Below the pieces are notes generated by a model. That model was not told where the DNA came from, searched no databases, and saw nothing but the letters and a program-made list of their open reading frames with translations. Below, piece after piece: positions 1 through 12,289 of a stretch of 64,000 nt of DNA (positions within the stretch are counted from its first letter, which is position 1; the number at the start of each line of letters is the position of its first letter). The stretch comes from Siderastrea siderea (Eukaryota; Cnidaria; Anthozoa; Scleractinia; Rhizangiidae). The translations under genes and the position numbers were made by a program. The stretch covers positions 63,022,613 through 63,086,612 of the forward strand of contig OZ034967.1 of the NCBI GenBank assembly GCA_964030785.1, in the 5' to 3' direction.

Positions 1-629
1 TTGACCTTTCGTATGTTCCAACATACATCTTCAGAAGTATCAGTAAACCGTTGAATAACAACAGAAATTTGAGTGTGTAATAAGTAACTAATTATAGAAA
101 CAAAAGATAACAAATAGTAGAAAAATTTGCATATGAAAGGAAAAACATGCAAACTAAAAAAAGGTAAAGTTTTTCACTGCTGACATTTTCATTTAGGGAA
201 GGTTGTAAATCGCTTATCAACAGAGTCTCCTTTATCTTGCAATGGGTGTCCGACTGTCCTCTTGCCAAAATTTCGAAATGGTCCCATTTCATGTTATGAC
301 CAGTTGACGTGGCATGGTCGGCAATAGCAGATGAGTGATTGCTACTCGTAATGGATTTGAAGTGCTCCGTTTTCCTGTCATGCAATCTTCGTTTAGTTTT
401 ACCTATGTAGAACTCCTGGCAGTCCCAACAGCTAGCCTTATAAACAACCCTGGACATTTGAGCACGGGTGAGTCTGTCTTTGTAGGGAAAAAAAGACTTA
501 ATACGATGTGTGCTTTGGAAAACAACTCGAAGGTCAAAGTAGCCATAGAATTTATTGATGCAAGCCTTCACTTGTTTGGTGAGGATTCTGCTTTGTAACC
601 CTAAATACGGTAGAAATAAGAGGACTTAG
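1..629 (-). mobile_element. Penelope-like retroelement fragment, GIY-YIG endonuclease end (copy 1)
   Basis: Read on the minus strand, 571 to 92 encodes the C-terminal part of a Penelope-like element. A Cys-x2-Cys pair (CWDC) is followed by the endonuclease core EFYIGKTKRRLHDRKTEH and, further on, HCKIKETLLI. The family joins a reverse transcriptase to a GIY-YIG endonuclease; only the endonuclease end is present here. The fragment is the inverted partner of copy 2, with the two facing head to head around 630-953. The reading frame is open to the end of the domain, but the reverse transcriptase is missing, so the copy cannot move by itself. Confidence 0.75.
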
Positions 630-639
630 ACATACTCTT

Positions 640-1557
640 AGACATACTCATCAAACGCAACAACCATGTTTTTTCCACGTCAATTTACCGAAAGAAGACC
701 TTTACTGGCCTTTACACTAAATGGGACTCTTTCACACCTCGTAAATACAAGATAAACCTTATCCGCACGCTCACTTTTCGCTGTTTCCGCATTTGCTCCT
801 CGCCCTCTCTTTTGAGTTCTTCTTTGGATGAACTGAGAAAACTGTTATTACAAAACGGGTATCCTAGCGATGTGTTGAATTACAACATTAATGATGTTCT
901 GAACAGGCAACAAAATAGACCCAAACAGCCAATCACCACTGTCCCCAAGAAGGAAGTCTTCTTATTTCTACCGTATTTAGGGTTACAAAGCAGAATCCTC
1001 ACCAAACAAGTGAAGGCTTGCATCAATAAATTTTATGGCTACTTTGACCTTCGGGTTGTTTTCCAAAGCACACATCGTATTAAGTCTTTTTTTCCCTACA
1101 AAGACAGACTCACCCGTGCTCAAATGTCCAGGGTTGTTTATAAGGCTAGCTGTTGGGACTGCCAGGAGTTCTACGTAGGTAAAACTAAACGAAGATTGCA
1201 TGACAGGAAAACGGAGCACTTCAAATCCATTACGAGTAGCAATCACTCATCTGCTATTGCCGACCATGCCACATGAAATGGGACCATTTCGAAATTTTGG
1301 CAAGAGGACAGTCGGACACCCATTGCAAGATAAAGGAGACTCTGTTGATTAGGGATTTACAACCTTCCCTAAATGAAAATGTCAGCAGTGAAAAACTTTA
1401 CCTTTTTTAGTTTGCGTGTTTTTCTTTTCATATGCAAATTTTTCTACTATTTGTTATTTTTTTTCTATAATTAGCTACTTATTACGCACTCAAATTCCTG
1501 TTGTTACTCAACGGTTTACTACTTCTGAAGATGTATGTTGGAACATACGAAGCGTCA
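640..1557 (+). mobile_element. Penelope-like retroelement fragment, RT thumb plus GIY-YIG (copy 2)
   Basis: This plus-strand copy extends further 5' than copy 1. Codons from about 640 read like the end of the reverse transcriptase and the linker, and are continuous with the open frame 812-1276 ending in the GIY-YIG domain (EFYVGKTKRRLHDRKTEH). Compared with copy 1, about 16 bases are missing after 1273, which shifts the frame; the rest of the domain (1274-1410) continues in another frame. The 3' flank at 1505-1640 resembles the sequence at 23,240-23,345 after another fragment of the same family. The copy is defective. Confidence 0.72.
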
Positions 1558-1784
1558 AGATAAAGCCTTTTTTCTTTCCAGAAATGCGTTTATATCAGTT
1601 TCCTTATGTTTATCACCGCGGTTTGCTTTTTGTTTCTTCTTAAGCTAAGATGGCCAAAAAACAAAAGTATCTGTAAGTAAGATCTCGATGATCACACTGC
1701 AAAAAGGAGGACTGTATTAAAAAAAAAACAGTCTTTCAACACAGTTGGCGCTCAACTCTGGTTTCTGAAGCATGATTCGACCAG

Positions 1785-2245
1785 TAGTGTTATAACTCCC
1801 CGGTGTTGGGTGGGTGGGGGGGAGGGGGTACTTCCTTATATGGCCTATAAGGGGACATGCCGCTGGACAGGGTATGAATTTTGGATTCTCTGTCCCTAAA
1901 CAAGGTAATTAATTTTCTGCGACTCTGTTCTAAACAAGGTCTGAACCTGTCCTAGGCGAGGTATGGTTGCACAATTGTCGTCGTTAATATGGTTGATACA
2001 GTATTCAGCTGATCTTAGATCAGAGGCGTTTGCTGGTCTTTAAGCCCTAGCTTAAAAATTCCGTAAAATGCGTAAAACAAGAGAGTGTGTATCTTGACAT
2101 TTGTCCTAGGCAGGGTTCTAAAATAGAGGGTGTCGTCCTACACAGGGTAGGTATTTTAGAGGTTTTTGGTCCTAGTCAGGCTCAGGGTCCAAGTTGGGGT
2201 CCTAGTCGCGGTCAGGGTCAGACTCTCAGAGGTACCAAACATGGG
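1785..2245 (+). repeat. Degenerate tandem repeat of a GTCCTAGGCAGGG-like motif
   Basis: Variants of the motif CTGTCCTAxxCAAGGTA recur at about 1,889, 1,923, 1,948, 2,100, 2,131, 2,166 and 2,195, at irregular spacing. The short open frames across it are a by-product of the repeat. It lies downstream of the last recognised exon of the vWA/TSP1 gene, so it may be intronic or intergenic. Confidence 0.5.
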
Positions 2246-2583
2246 TCAAGTGCCCCCCCCCCTCCCCCGGGACAACTCCCTCCGGCATGGGATCCTAGTC
2301 CATTCCTTGGTTACCAACCAACACTTTATTATGTCAGAATGCAACTCAGGTAAAGACAGACAACGTGGAGTGAATGAAGCTTCTTGGGTCAAGGGAGAAA
2401 CCGCACGATGCCTCAAACCACCTTCCGGTCTACTACAGAGCACTAAGCCTCCACAATTTGATCAAATTGAATTGGTTTTGTTGCTTGGTAAATGTAATCG
2501 AAATATTTTAGCCTGAGAGTAGGCTTCGCGGTGGAAAAATAACGTGAAAAAATTTCGTACAGAAATTTCTTTACTTTACTTAC

Positions 2584-5500
2584 ATTTTTCTTGACAAGAA
2601 GAGTTTATGATTTTCTGCAGCTCGAAAAACAGGCTGTCAAAGTCCGACACCTGAATCACGTTCTCTTCCTTCCCCATTGCAATCCTTTTCAACTCGTCTT
2701 TCAAGATGTTGTCACCAACTCCGACAGCTATGACTTTAACACCTTTACGCTGCGCAGAAAGGAGAAAAGCCCTTGTACAATATCTATTGGCAGTACTTCA
2801 CAGAAGTTAACATTCAATAATTCTTAAACGAGCACGGATGTCACCAGGCTGAGGGAAATGATAAGCACCGTTAAATTAGCGACTTTTTCTCGAGACGAAT
2901 TGGTACGATTTTAAAAACATGCGAAAAAGTCATGGAAATTTCCTGTAGTAAGGTAATGTGCTTTGTGTTCTACCGATCAAAAACTGCAAAATGCATGGTC
3001 ATCATACAACAGATTACAATGAGCGTCCTGAGAAAGCAAGCACGTAGCAAGGCTGAAATACTAGGGGGGGGGGGGCAAATTGGCCTAGCCAAAGCCACCT
3101 CCCCCCCCCAGTCAAAATACAGACGTTAACAAATAGGTCAAAAGGCATAAGAAAATTCATGTCAGATAGATACTAACACTGTTCACAATGCCACAGTTTG
3201 TGTCGATTTCGTCAAATAGGATACCTTTATGGGGACATTGTTCGTTGAAAATTTGCCAAAAAGCTGCTTACTGTTTGCTTTTTCGCCAACAAAGTTACAA
3301 AGTTGTCGGTAACATCCACCACATTTATAGCATCAGGTTTTAAAAAGTATCCTTAAAGTTACAAGGTCTGTTAAAATTCAAACATTTCGACAACTAAGTT
3401 ACGAATTTCGGACCTGTTTTACCTAACCCTCTTAAACGTTTGCGTAACGTTTGTCACTCAGTTGGTGAGATAAATTTAATTTTGTTCCTCAGACTTGTTT
3501 TGCAACAGTGGGATTAAAGCTTCTAGCAAACTACGGCAGTTGCTTAGCTATCAAAGGCATTAAGGTCCTTCACAATCTTAAGCTACACTGTCAGGGTCAA
3601 GGTGATAGGGGTGGAGAAAGACATTGGTTCGGAAACTGGGCGACTGAAATCTGCGGTGGACTAGCAGATTTTTGAAGCCCACTTGCCCGGTGGCTAGTGA
3701 CTGAATAGATGTCGAACCCTGTTAAAGGTTGTGAAATTATAAAAGGCACTTTTGGCATTCAAGACTGATTGTTGCATATGCATTCATTTGTTTTACTTAC
3801 ATATTTTTTGGCGCCTGAATTGTGATGTTTTTTAACTTCCAAAATTTCTGGGGAGGCTCGAGCCCCCCCTGCCCCTCCCCCTGCTACGGGCCCGGAAAGA
3901 TGAGTCGGTGAGGTGACAATGTCGACAATATGGGCGGATCTGGAAGTTTTCAGAATCAAATATAGAGCTCTTTTGTGGATATTAATTAGTTGACTTTGGC
4001 TTTTTGTCTGCAAGTTTCATTTCTTCTACTTTGATCTAACTTTTCCAGGCTCCTTTCCGAAAGTTTGTTGATTTTGTGGGTGGTGTGAACATGTGCGACA
4101 ATCAATGGCATCACAGCCGATAACGGAAGACGCGTCTATTCTTTAACGTCATCTCATCAAACCACAGTCGTCGAAACAAGTCAGTTTTTCTATCCGTGGC
4201 TCGAAACAAAATTGTGCCAATTAAGAGAACATAATAGGTACCGAATAAAGCGTCAGGACGTCAACGTTTTCGTTGCTTAACCTTTTTTAAAAAAGTCTTA
4301 ATATATATCAACATGATTGTTCTTCTAACTGTTCCCCATATATTCCTCACGATTTTAGTTGGGTGAATCTGCTTAACCATCAAGACATTTTATCTTAATA
4401 TGGCGATCGTTTCCTTTATTCTCATGACCTGTATGTTTGATCAAGTAGTGATATTGCAAGGAGAAATTAGACACTTAGATGCAAGCTATTTTTGGTACTA
4501 CCTTAAAACTGGAAACAAATGAAACCTAAAAACAATGGTCCAGTTTTGTTAAAAGTTACTTTATTTGTGTTGCCGAACCAAAAGTACGTATGTGTTTGGC
4601 TGTAACGGCAAGGATAGGAATGGATTGCAACTTGACAAAACTTAGGCCAATTTTTTCTAGGTCTGCCTTTGGGCATTGAAAAACTGATTGGATTGCACTT
4701 TTTGAGAAAATCTTTTGATATCTTCAGCCTTGATGTTTGAGGTGTATTTCGTGTACGAGAAAAGGTAACTAGTTTTAATTTCAGCACAGTTCTGATGCAA
4801 AAACGTAAAGATCTCCATGCCGTAGCCCCTTTAGAGCCTTTTTCAATTGAGTGTCGAAAGTAATGTTGTGTTTGCTTTGGTTTTACTTTACTGCTCTCTG
4901 AGTGGCTAAGAAAGCTCGCCCCACTTTCTTAACCAATCAGAAGTAAAACCAACACCACGCAATCGTGACTTGCTTGCACGCGTATTCCCGCGCTCAGTGA
5001 CGCTAATTATTTACATTTGCATCTTTGTTTTTTGTTCCTGTTGTGATTGGTTAGAGTAATTACTTTGGTTTTTGTTTTTCGGCACTCATTTGAAACCGCT
5101 GTTAAGTCCCTAAGTCATTCAAAAGAAACAAGAGGCGGACTGCATAAAGAGATTAGACAGGATGAAAGAAAAACATCTTCTAAACCAAATTTAAAAAAGG
5201 TCAGAACGATTACCACAATTTGTTAAACTTTGTATAGATATGGTCTTTGTAGTCTCTGGATCGTTCAAGTCCTAATACAATACAATTTTCACCTACTTAG
5301 AAGTGGCTTGTGTAGACCCGGTATTAACTTAGATTTAGCCTTAAGTAAACCAAGTCTAGCTTGGACTTCGTTTAAGCATTCGGCCAAAGGATTGTAAAAA
5401 CTGGGAAGATTGAGGTGAGTAACGAACAAAATGCATGGGCTTTCTTTTGGTCAAGGTGTGACAGCTCAGTCAACACCCATACTAGCCTGAGAAAACAGAC

Positions 5501-8500
5501 GAATTTTCACGCTCGACACCACCATTATTGCTCCGCAAAAAGACGTCTTGACCTTCAAATGGCGTATAGTAGCTAAGAAATTGGTTGATACTAAAACAGG
5601 AGAAAAAACATTTAATATGCGAGTGTTGAGCCACAAAATTGAGAAAGTTTTTAATTGCTACGCTGTAAGTGAAATTTGATAGAACCAATCGGAAGCGCTA
5701 GTGAGTCTGGGTGGCATTACGTCATCAGTACAGGAAGTTTACGTTCATTCCTCAAACGTCTTTTCGCAGGAGCACTGAAGATGTCGAGCGCCAAAAGACG
5801 TCTATTTTCTTACGCAACAGCCATACCTGCAGTGGGACAAGCACAGTTTCGTATGGTTCACTTGCAACATTAGTTTTTCCATCAGTCAGCACAACAAGTA
5901 TGTCTGGTTTGTTTGGTCTATCACCCCCCTGTGGAGTAAACAGGTCACTGCCTGCCAGACGTAGCGCTCTGTCGGTGAAGGTTCGTCCTTTTAGCTTTGT
6001 GGTTGCTTTCAGAATACGTTTGATAACAGCTGGGTTCTGTTTTTCTGGTTCATTAAATCCCACGGTGATATGGGCATGAATGTTGTACACAATAAGTCCC
6101 AGGTGACTTGCTTCGCGAGAGATTGTCATGGAGTTCACGAGAGCCAACACGAACTTCTTAGAAATGTTGAAATTTATCCTTCCGACGCTGTTAGTTGCGT
6201 CCAGGATCACTCCGAGATCTATGGCGCGGGTACATGGTGTGGGGCCTGAAACGAGAGGGCATCAATTGGTGTAAGGAAAAGTATCACGTGTCAACTTGGA
6301 CCTAAATGACCACAAGACTCAACGATATTGAACTGGCCAGGTACTTAAGTTACATTTGCACAGGCTAGTGGTCGAAGAGAACCTTAAAAACAACAGTTAT
6401 AGAATAAAGATAATCCAAAAAAATGCTTTTGCACAATAATTATTAGCTTTTAAGGTGACCCTTCCTTGACGTACTATGTTTCTATAACGTACGTTCTACT
6501 CACAAGAAAAGTCGTTACAAGGTCCAATCTTCTCCTTCGGTCCATCACAGTCGTTACCTCCGTGTTGTGGCGGGGGATTGGTGCAGGTTCGAACAAACTT
6601 TTGCACGCCACCTCCACACGTTTTGGTGCATTCTGGGACGGGCTCCCATGGAGTAAAGCCACCGTCAATAGCTGTAAGAAGAAAAGAACCCATAAATTTT
6701 ATGCCCTGAAAGTAACCCTGTTCAGCGTAAAGAGGAATTCACCCCCACCTTTTTAGTAATCCTTTAATCGTTTTTAACCGACGAAGTCGGATTATGTACG
6801 GAGGGAAAAGGGAAAAGACGTCGGTTCTCAGAGCAGGACTGATACGAAACGACCGGAACGTGGACGTCCCATCTGTACCCCAGTGCTCTTGTAGTTTTTG
6901 TCCTACGCGGCCAAAAAACAACGACCAAAGGCTCTGGAGTTGAGAATGTTGGATGTCGGTGTCTGGGAACCAACTAAGAGAGGTCGTACACGAATTAATG
7001 GAATGAACGGGTTCATGATGTTGCCCGGAATTCTGTTACTCGATCGATGGATCGATCCTCTTGGATAGTATAAGCGGCAGAAAAGGATATACCAGTTAAT
7101 CTTTTAATTTTTTTTGCTTTACTCGTTGATTTTTGAACTCATTTTTCGATTTCAGAGGTCGAGGCCAATTGTTGACTTTTACAGGGAATCCCCGGAAGAG
7201 CGAACCGGATTTCACGATCAATACGTCATAAGACATGCTTCAGCGTGTTTGAACGTGTTTGAGTGTTTGTTTTCTTGCGGCCACGTTATAGTTTGCGATT
7301 TCCTCGACTTCGTTTATTTATTATCTATTTATTTTTTCTGAAGCTCTCCTCAAAAATGTTCCCGTTGAACGGGCCACGCTACTACGGCGTTCGATGAGGA
7401 AAACAACCTCGTGTAAGAAGACATGAGAGTCGCCCGGCTGTTCCTCTTCGCTGATTGGCCAGAAAAATATTTTTCTGGCCAATCAGAAGGCGGGATTTCA
7501 AACGCTTCTGGAACTCGTTCGGTAAGAGTAAGTGCCCAGGGGCTCTCCCGCTCTTGTTGTAAACTTTCGCCCATGAAAACGCCGTCGTCCCGACTAGCTG
7601 CCCCTGCGGTCTCCGAGGATGGGCAGATCTAAGATGGTACGTGTCGCTTATAATTAATTCGGATGTCATCACTGGTTATAGGGGTTAGTTTCTAACTTAA
7701 CTGTGGTCCTTCGTCGATGGGGAGTGAAAAACGGAAATTTGGATTTATTGTCTGAGTTAGTAAGGTAAAGTGTGACCACGGTGAATGTCTTTTCGGTGAT
7801 CAAATTATCTAATCACCTCATTTGATAAGTCCTAATTTTGATGTCGTTGTTGTCGTGCTACTAGTTTTAAGAGTCCTAATCATTTATTGTTTATTTATTT
7901 ATTTGTATATTTATTTTTTGGAGTTTCAGAAGGGGAGGAGAGACGTGTTAGAGGAGCAAAATCAGCTCATGTAGTCCAAGAGATCATAATCTCAGGCGCG
8001 GCTTTTAAACACTTTCTCAAACTCATTAATTATGCATGAGGTAATAAACCAATTGCCTGGCCCCATTTGGGTGCCCCCAATTGCCTGGCCCCCACATGGA
8101 TGCCCCTTTATAGCCTGGTAAAGAACAGATGAAATTAAGCGTGTTTGGATATCCAAGCACACGTGGTGGGATATCCAAACACGTGTGTTTGGAAATCAGT
8201 TAGCACGTAATTAGCAAAAACAATGCAGTGCATGAACAAATGTTTATCACCTTCCATGATAAATTATTGTTTGCAGTTAGCATTTACGTTTACATTGAAG
8301 TTCATGAGATTTACTTTTACAGAGCAATTTGTGAACATTGCTAAACACTGTGGACAATTTTTTTCTCGATTGTACCTGAGACTTGCTGGGAAAGCTCCAA
8401 CTGTTCTTCAAGTCTTCGCACTCGGTGAAGGCAATCTTTGAATTCAGTCATGTGCTTCCCGGCTTGATAACGGCAAATTTTATTACTCGCTTCACTTGCC

Positions 8501-11500
8501 GCTTCCTGACTTACCTTGGTGAAGTTTACTTTTTAAGCCTGCACAGGGCCAGTAAGGATTTTTTGTCTCCACAACTTTCTTGTAGTCGAAACAGGATGAT
8601 TCCGAAGGTAGTTCTGTCGCGATTGAAAAGGACGCCGATGCAAATACTAGCATCGCCATAAATGGTTTGCGAAAAAAATGAGGCATCTTTGCCGGCATTG
8701 CAAACAAACAACTACGTGCTAATCACAAGCGTTTGCTCACAAAAGAAAACAAATTTTACTTGTCAGTGAAGTGTTGATTATCTATTGTTTATTATGCGCG
8801 ACTAAGAAGTCACATCAACAACTCGGGCTTCGTGTTTCATCAGGGTATCCAAGCACCTCGAAACAATAAAAGCACTCTGCCTGCGGACTCGTGCTTTCAT
8901 CAGTTTCTCGGATACCCTGATGAAACACTTGCCCTCGTTGTTGATATATTACATGATTTAGGGCGAAGTTGGTTGCACAGTAGCGCGTTCAATCACTTAC
9001 GGCATGCCATCAAGTTACAGCTTCGGCTCTCTTCACCAGGCCCCTCACAGTCTTTGCCTCCAGGTTCCGGGGGTGGGTTTGTGCAAGTTCGTTCCCTCTC
9101 CTGTTTTCCAGTCCCACAAGTCTTATCACACTGAGTCCAGTCTCCCCACTCCTTCCATCCTCCGTCACTTGGTGACTTGGGCTCTAGTAACAGAATCCAG
9201 TAACAGAGTTTATCTAAAACCCGAGTTATTATATATAAAAAAGTTAAGTCAAGAAAGTGTGTTTTTGTTTTTTTGCCCTGTTATTATAGTAGTATTTTTA
9301 TCATAGGGGATATTTACCTCTGATTTGTTTCTAGTGATTGGGCTGTGCTTTTCGGAAAACGTGCAAAAAAATGTTGTGGGAGTTTATTTGCTTGTGAATT
9401 GGTTTTGCGGTATAGTAAATGTAATTTCGAACAGCCCATGTTCGTAGCCCATCGTTTCCTATCACTAAAATGGTTGCATTCAACTTTTTTTCATTTGACG
9501 TCAAGCTGTTAAAAAACCCGTATGATTGAAATGAGGAAGAGCCATCAAACTTCAAGGGAAAATATTCTAACATTGATATCTTTTAATAGTAGATAATCAG
9601 TTGTGTCAGAAATGCAAAAATATCGCGTAGGGGTCTGTTTCAGGAAAAAAAATTAGCGCATAAAAAATTACCCTGATTTTGAATAGACGGTTCATATTAG
9701 AGACAAATTAAGCTCCTGTGTTATATTTTATTTGAGTAGGTCCATCTATTAACAAATAGTTTTAACAGATGCCCTCGTTCCGGTTAAATAAATCTTAAAA
9801 CGTTTTTAAAAAGTTAATTTGAAAACCTTGTATAGCTACAAAATTGACGATATTTCATAGAGCGTGTAATGGAAAAAAAAACAACATAAACAATCAGTAA
9901 AGAAAGTAAAAAGAAACTGTGAATAAAGTGATCTATATATCATAAGAAAAACGGTTAATTTATCCATGAAAATTTATTATCGCGATTACTACCCTATATC
10001 AATTTGTCCACATTTTTCCTCAGTGTGTACGCTCAATGCTTAGTTAACGTGGCGTGAGATAGCGACGTGAATTTGATGCGTATAAGGCACACGTCCTTAA
10101 GGTGATTCCATTCAATTGCATTACGCATCCTTTCTGCGCATCATTTCTTACGTGATTAGCGCGCGCACGAGCGCGCACACCCTCAGAACTTAATAGGTTT
10201 TCTATGAAAGCTGAGCTGTTCAGAGAAATAAATGGTCCTTGGGGTCCTTGGGGCCTAACCTTGCGGGTCATATAGTTGCTATTAATGGCTATCCGTTTTG
10301 CGAAAAAACAAGCACGGTGACCCCTTTTTTTTTATTGCATTTTTGAAATGCTCTAAACATAGTTACCAACTGGACCAAGTTTTTGAAAATTTTAAATATT
10401 CCTTCTATTTCGATGGAATCACCTTAACACACGAAGTTGAGAGTTGTACCTAACTTGGCACGTACCTTCCTCAAGAACGTAGACATAATTTGTGCTTGCC
10501 TTTCCAACACACACTTGATCTGAGGCAATATCACAATGCTTCCATGAGACTTTGTTGTCTGTGAATTGCAGATCCATGACACATCTTTGGTCACTTGCGT
10601 TACCAGACCTGTTAAAAGTCTGTAACCCGGTCTCCCCACTCCAACACTCGCCATAAAACTGAAGTCCAAACACTTTCCAACCTTTCTCGCGTGTTTTCTT
10701 TGCGCATTGACAGGCAAGACTGAAAAAGTAACATAAAATTAACCGGGGTGCCTCTCAGAGGTTCTATTTATTTGTCTTATGCAATATCGAGCGGCAAGCA
10801 ATAGAAAAGGCTGCAAAACATGTACTGTATCGATACACTGATCAGTAGTTGTCTAAGAATCAAGCGGTAATTTTTCGTCAGTAGGTGGAATCTATGGAGT
10901 CTGTTTCGTAGGGTTCAGCGTCTCAGTTGGTACTAATGCTGTAAGGGTATCATGAGCAAAAAATAAGCTCTTACTTATGCCTTTAAACAAGCCTTCCTCT
11001 TACATAAAGCTAACAAATTAACTTGACTTCTGATTGGCCAGAAAATTTTTCTGGCCAATCAGCGAGCGGGATTTCAAACGCTTCTGGAACTCGTTCGGTA
11101 ACAGTAAATGCCCATGGGCCCGTTCCCGTGAAAATCCCGTCGCCCCAACTAGCTGCCCCTGGGTCTCCGAGGAAGGGTTAAGACTGGTAGCTATTACCAT
11201 TTTTTCTTCTCTCCCGTTCTTGTCGTGAACTAGAATTAGAGCCCGTGAACGGGCTCCTTAGGTAGTGGCTATATAAGGGTGTATGAAAAATCCGCAAACG
11301 GAGCGAAAAAAAAAAAGGAGAATAAGTGAGGCTGTGTCTGAAAAAATATTGGAAAATACATTATTTTTCTTCCAGCCGTGCAATCAGTCTTCCTCGAAAA
11401 TTTCCGATTAGATCCACCAGGATCCGTTGGCCCTCGTAACTAAGTGCAGAATGAGTAGGGGCCTGGGCATTAGGGGCCTACCTGTGTAAGGATTAAGGGG

Positions 11501-12280
11501 CATTGATGGTTTACCTGTGCCAAACGTCAGAGGTCTTACGGACCTACCGGTGTAAGCATTCGGAGGCATAAGGAGCCTACCTGTGCCAGGAATCTGATAA
11601 ACGGGTCCAGTCTAAGCGAGGTGGACCGAACACCTTGCTACGAGGGTCCCGGATATTGACCAACTGCTCAGGTAGGGCCCTTTGTCCTTTGTCTAAATCT
11701 CTGAAACATCCAACTTTTTTCCAAATCGACATCTTGCACGTTTTAAATGGGACATCTAAAGGTAAAAAGAATACAAATCTTGTTGGAATCAGCAACTGTC
11801 AAGCAATTGTCGAGAAAAATGGCTTCTTTCCTTATGGTTTTATCGGCCCTTTATTATATGGGCATAACTTGAAAAATGTGTACCGCGGTCACTTTATGTC
11901 CGTCTTATTTGCAATGCTTATAGTAAAATATCATGAAAACGTATGTGTTTTGCATTGTCGAACGCACTCTCCTCCAAAAAAATAAAAAGAGACAAAGTAA
12001 ACTTTCCAGTACAAGAATACCTTGAAAAACTTATGTTGTTTGCAATGTCGAATGCACAGAAAACACCTAAAGGGACAGAGAAACGATCAGAATGAACGTT
12101 CCAAATTAAGCTGGATTTGAGTAGGACGTGTAGCCGGAATTAACCGCGCCCTATTAAACCTTAAATTTTTCATAGGGCGTTATACGTGAGATGTAAATAC
12201 AGCAACAATGAATGTAGCTTTCCTTGTGTTGTCACAGTTGCGACAGCAAACAGGATTCCAAACAGGTAAAACTGGATCAT
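2584..12280 (-). CDS. Secreted WSC-like/TSP1/TSP1/vWA protein, coadhesin-like (3' end not found)
   Basis: Six minus-strand exons join in consistent phase. 12280-12186 is a possible first exon with a hydrophobic signal peptide (MIQFYLFGILFAVATV). 10719-10466 is a Cys-rich WSC-like domain with the core FGLQFYGECWSG. 9183-9001 and 6671-6504 are thrombospondin type-1 repeats (WGDWTQCDKTCG and FTPWEPVPECTKTCGGG). 6245-5827 is the first part of a von Willebrand A domain, with strand DLGVILDATNSVG, a degenerate metal site and LVVLTDGKT. 2749-2584 completes that domain (VKVIAVGVGDN). The last exon leaves one base over, so at least one more exon lies to the left; I could not find it. TSP1/vWA proteins such as coadhesin occur in coral skeletal matrix, so an extracellular adhesion or matrix role is inferred. 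The signal exon is the weakest part; its upstream side carries an acceptor, consistent with a 5' UTR intron. Confidence 0.8.
3041..3893 (+). mobile_element. Dispersed repeat family A, copy 1
   Basis: This stretch is a diverged direct copy of 20,460-21,280. Both begin near GCAAGGCTGAAATA or CCAAGGCTGAAATA, followed by a G or C run, share ACAGTTTGTGTCGATTTCG, and end in a C-rich tail with CTACGGGCC. The ends form a short imperfect inverted repeat (GGCCCGTAG type). No coding capacity is visible, so it is probably a non-autonomous element. It lies inside the intron between the two vWA exons. Confidence 0.65.
4840..5090. repeat. Small foldback repeat with CCAATCAGAAGTAAA arm
   Basis: TTTTACTTTACTGCTCTCTGAG and the complementary AACCAATCAGAAGTAAAACC sit around a short loop at about 4,878-4,952. 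A related copy lies at about 38,600-38,780 in a CDC40 intron, with the same arms and the same CAATCGTGACTT flank. It is a fragment of a miniature inverted-repeat element in an intron of the vWA/TSP1 gene. Confidence 0.5.
7345..7640. mobile_element. Miniature element family B, copy 1
   Basis: A perfect hairpin, TGATTGGCCAGAAAAATA with its complement, at 7,452-7,488 is followed by GGGATTTCAAACGCTTCTGG and a tail reading CTAGCTGCCCCTG. The same order occurs at 11,030-11,260, about 3.5 kb away. The copy lies in the intron between the two TSP1 exons. No protein is encoded. Confidence 0.55.
8814..8943. repeat. Imperfect palindrome, about 45-bp arms
   Basis: The left arm CTTCGTGTTTCATCAGGGTA and its complement TACCCTGATGAAACACTTG enclose a loop of about 38 bases. 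A separate pair of GGATATCCAA-containing inverted motifs lies just upstream at 8,138-8,200. Both sit close to the acceptor region downstream of the TSP1 exon at 9001-9183, within the next intron. Confidence 0.6.
10097..10427. mobile_element. Miniature inverted-repeat element family C, copy 1
   Basis: The left end TTAAGGTGATTCCATTCAA and right end GATGGAATCACCTTAA are inverted repeats. The interior holds CATTACGCATCCTTTCTGCG and a GCGCGCGCACGAGCGCGCAC stretch. The element at about 31,215-31,865 has a similar interior order and related ends. It abuts the WSC-like exon at 10,466. Confidence 0.6.
11030..11260. mobile_element. Miniature element family B, copy 2
   Basis: It starts with the hairpin CTGATTGGCCAGAAAATTTT and its complement, then GGGATTTCAAACGCTTCTGG, as in copy 1 at 7,345-7,640. 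It lies in the intron between the signal-peptide exon and the WSC-like exon. Nothing coding is seen. Confidence 0.55.
11455..11590. repeat. Short tandem repeat, about 32-bp unit
   Basis: Four imperfect units carry CCTACCTGTGTAAG or a variant (TTTACCTGTGCC, CCTACCGGTGTAAG, CCTACCTGTGCC) at about 11,478, 11,510, 11,543 and 11,575. Only the core motif is well preserved. Confidence 0.5.
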
Positions 12281-12289
12281 GGTCAGGCG

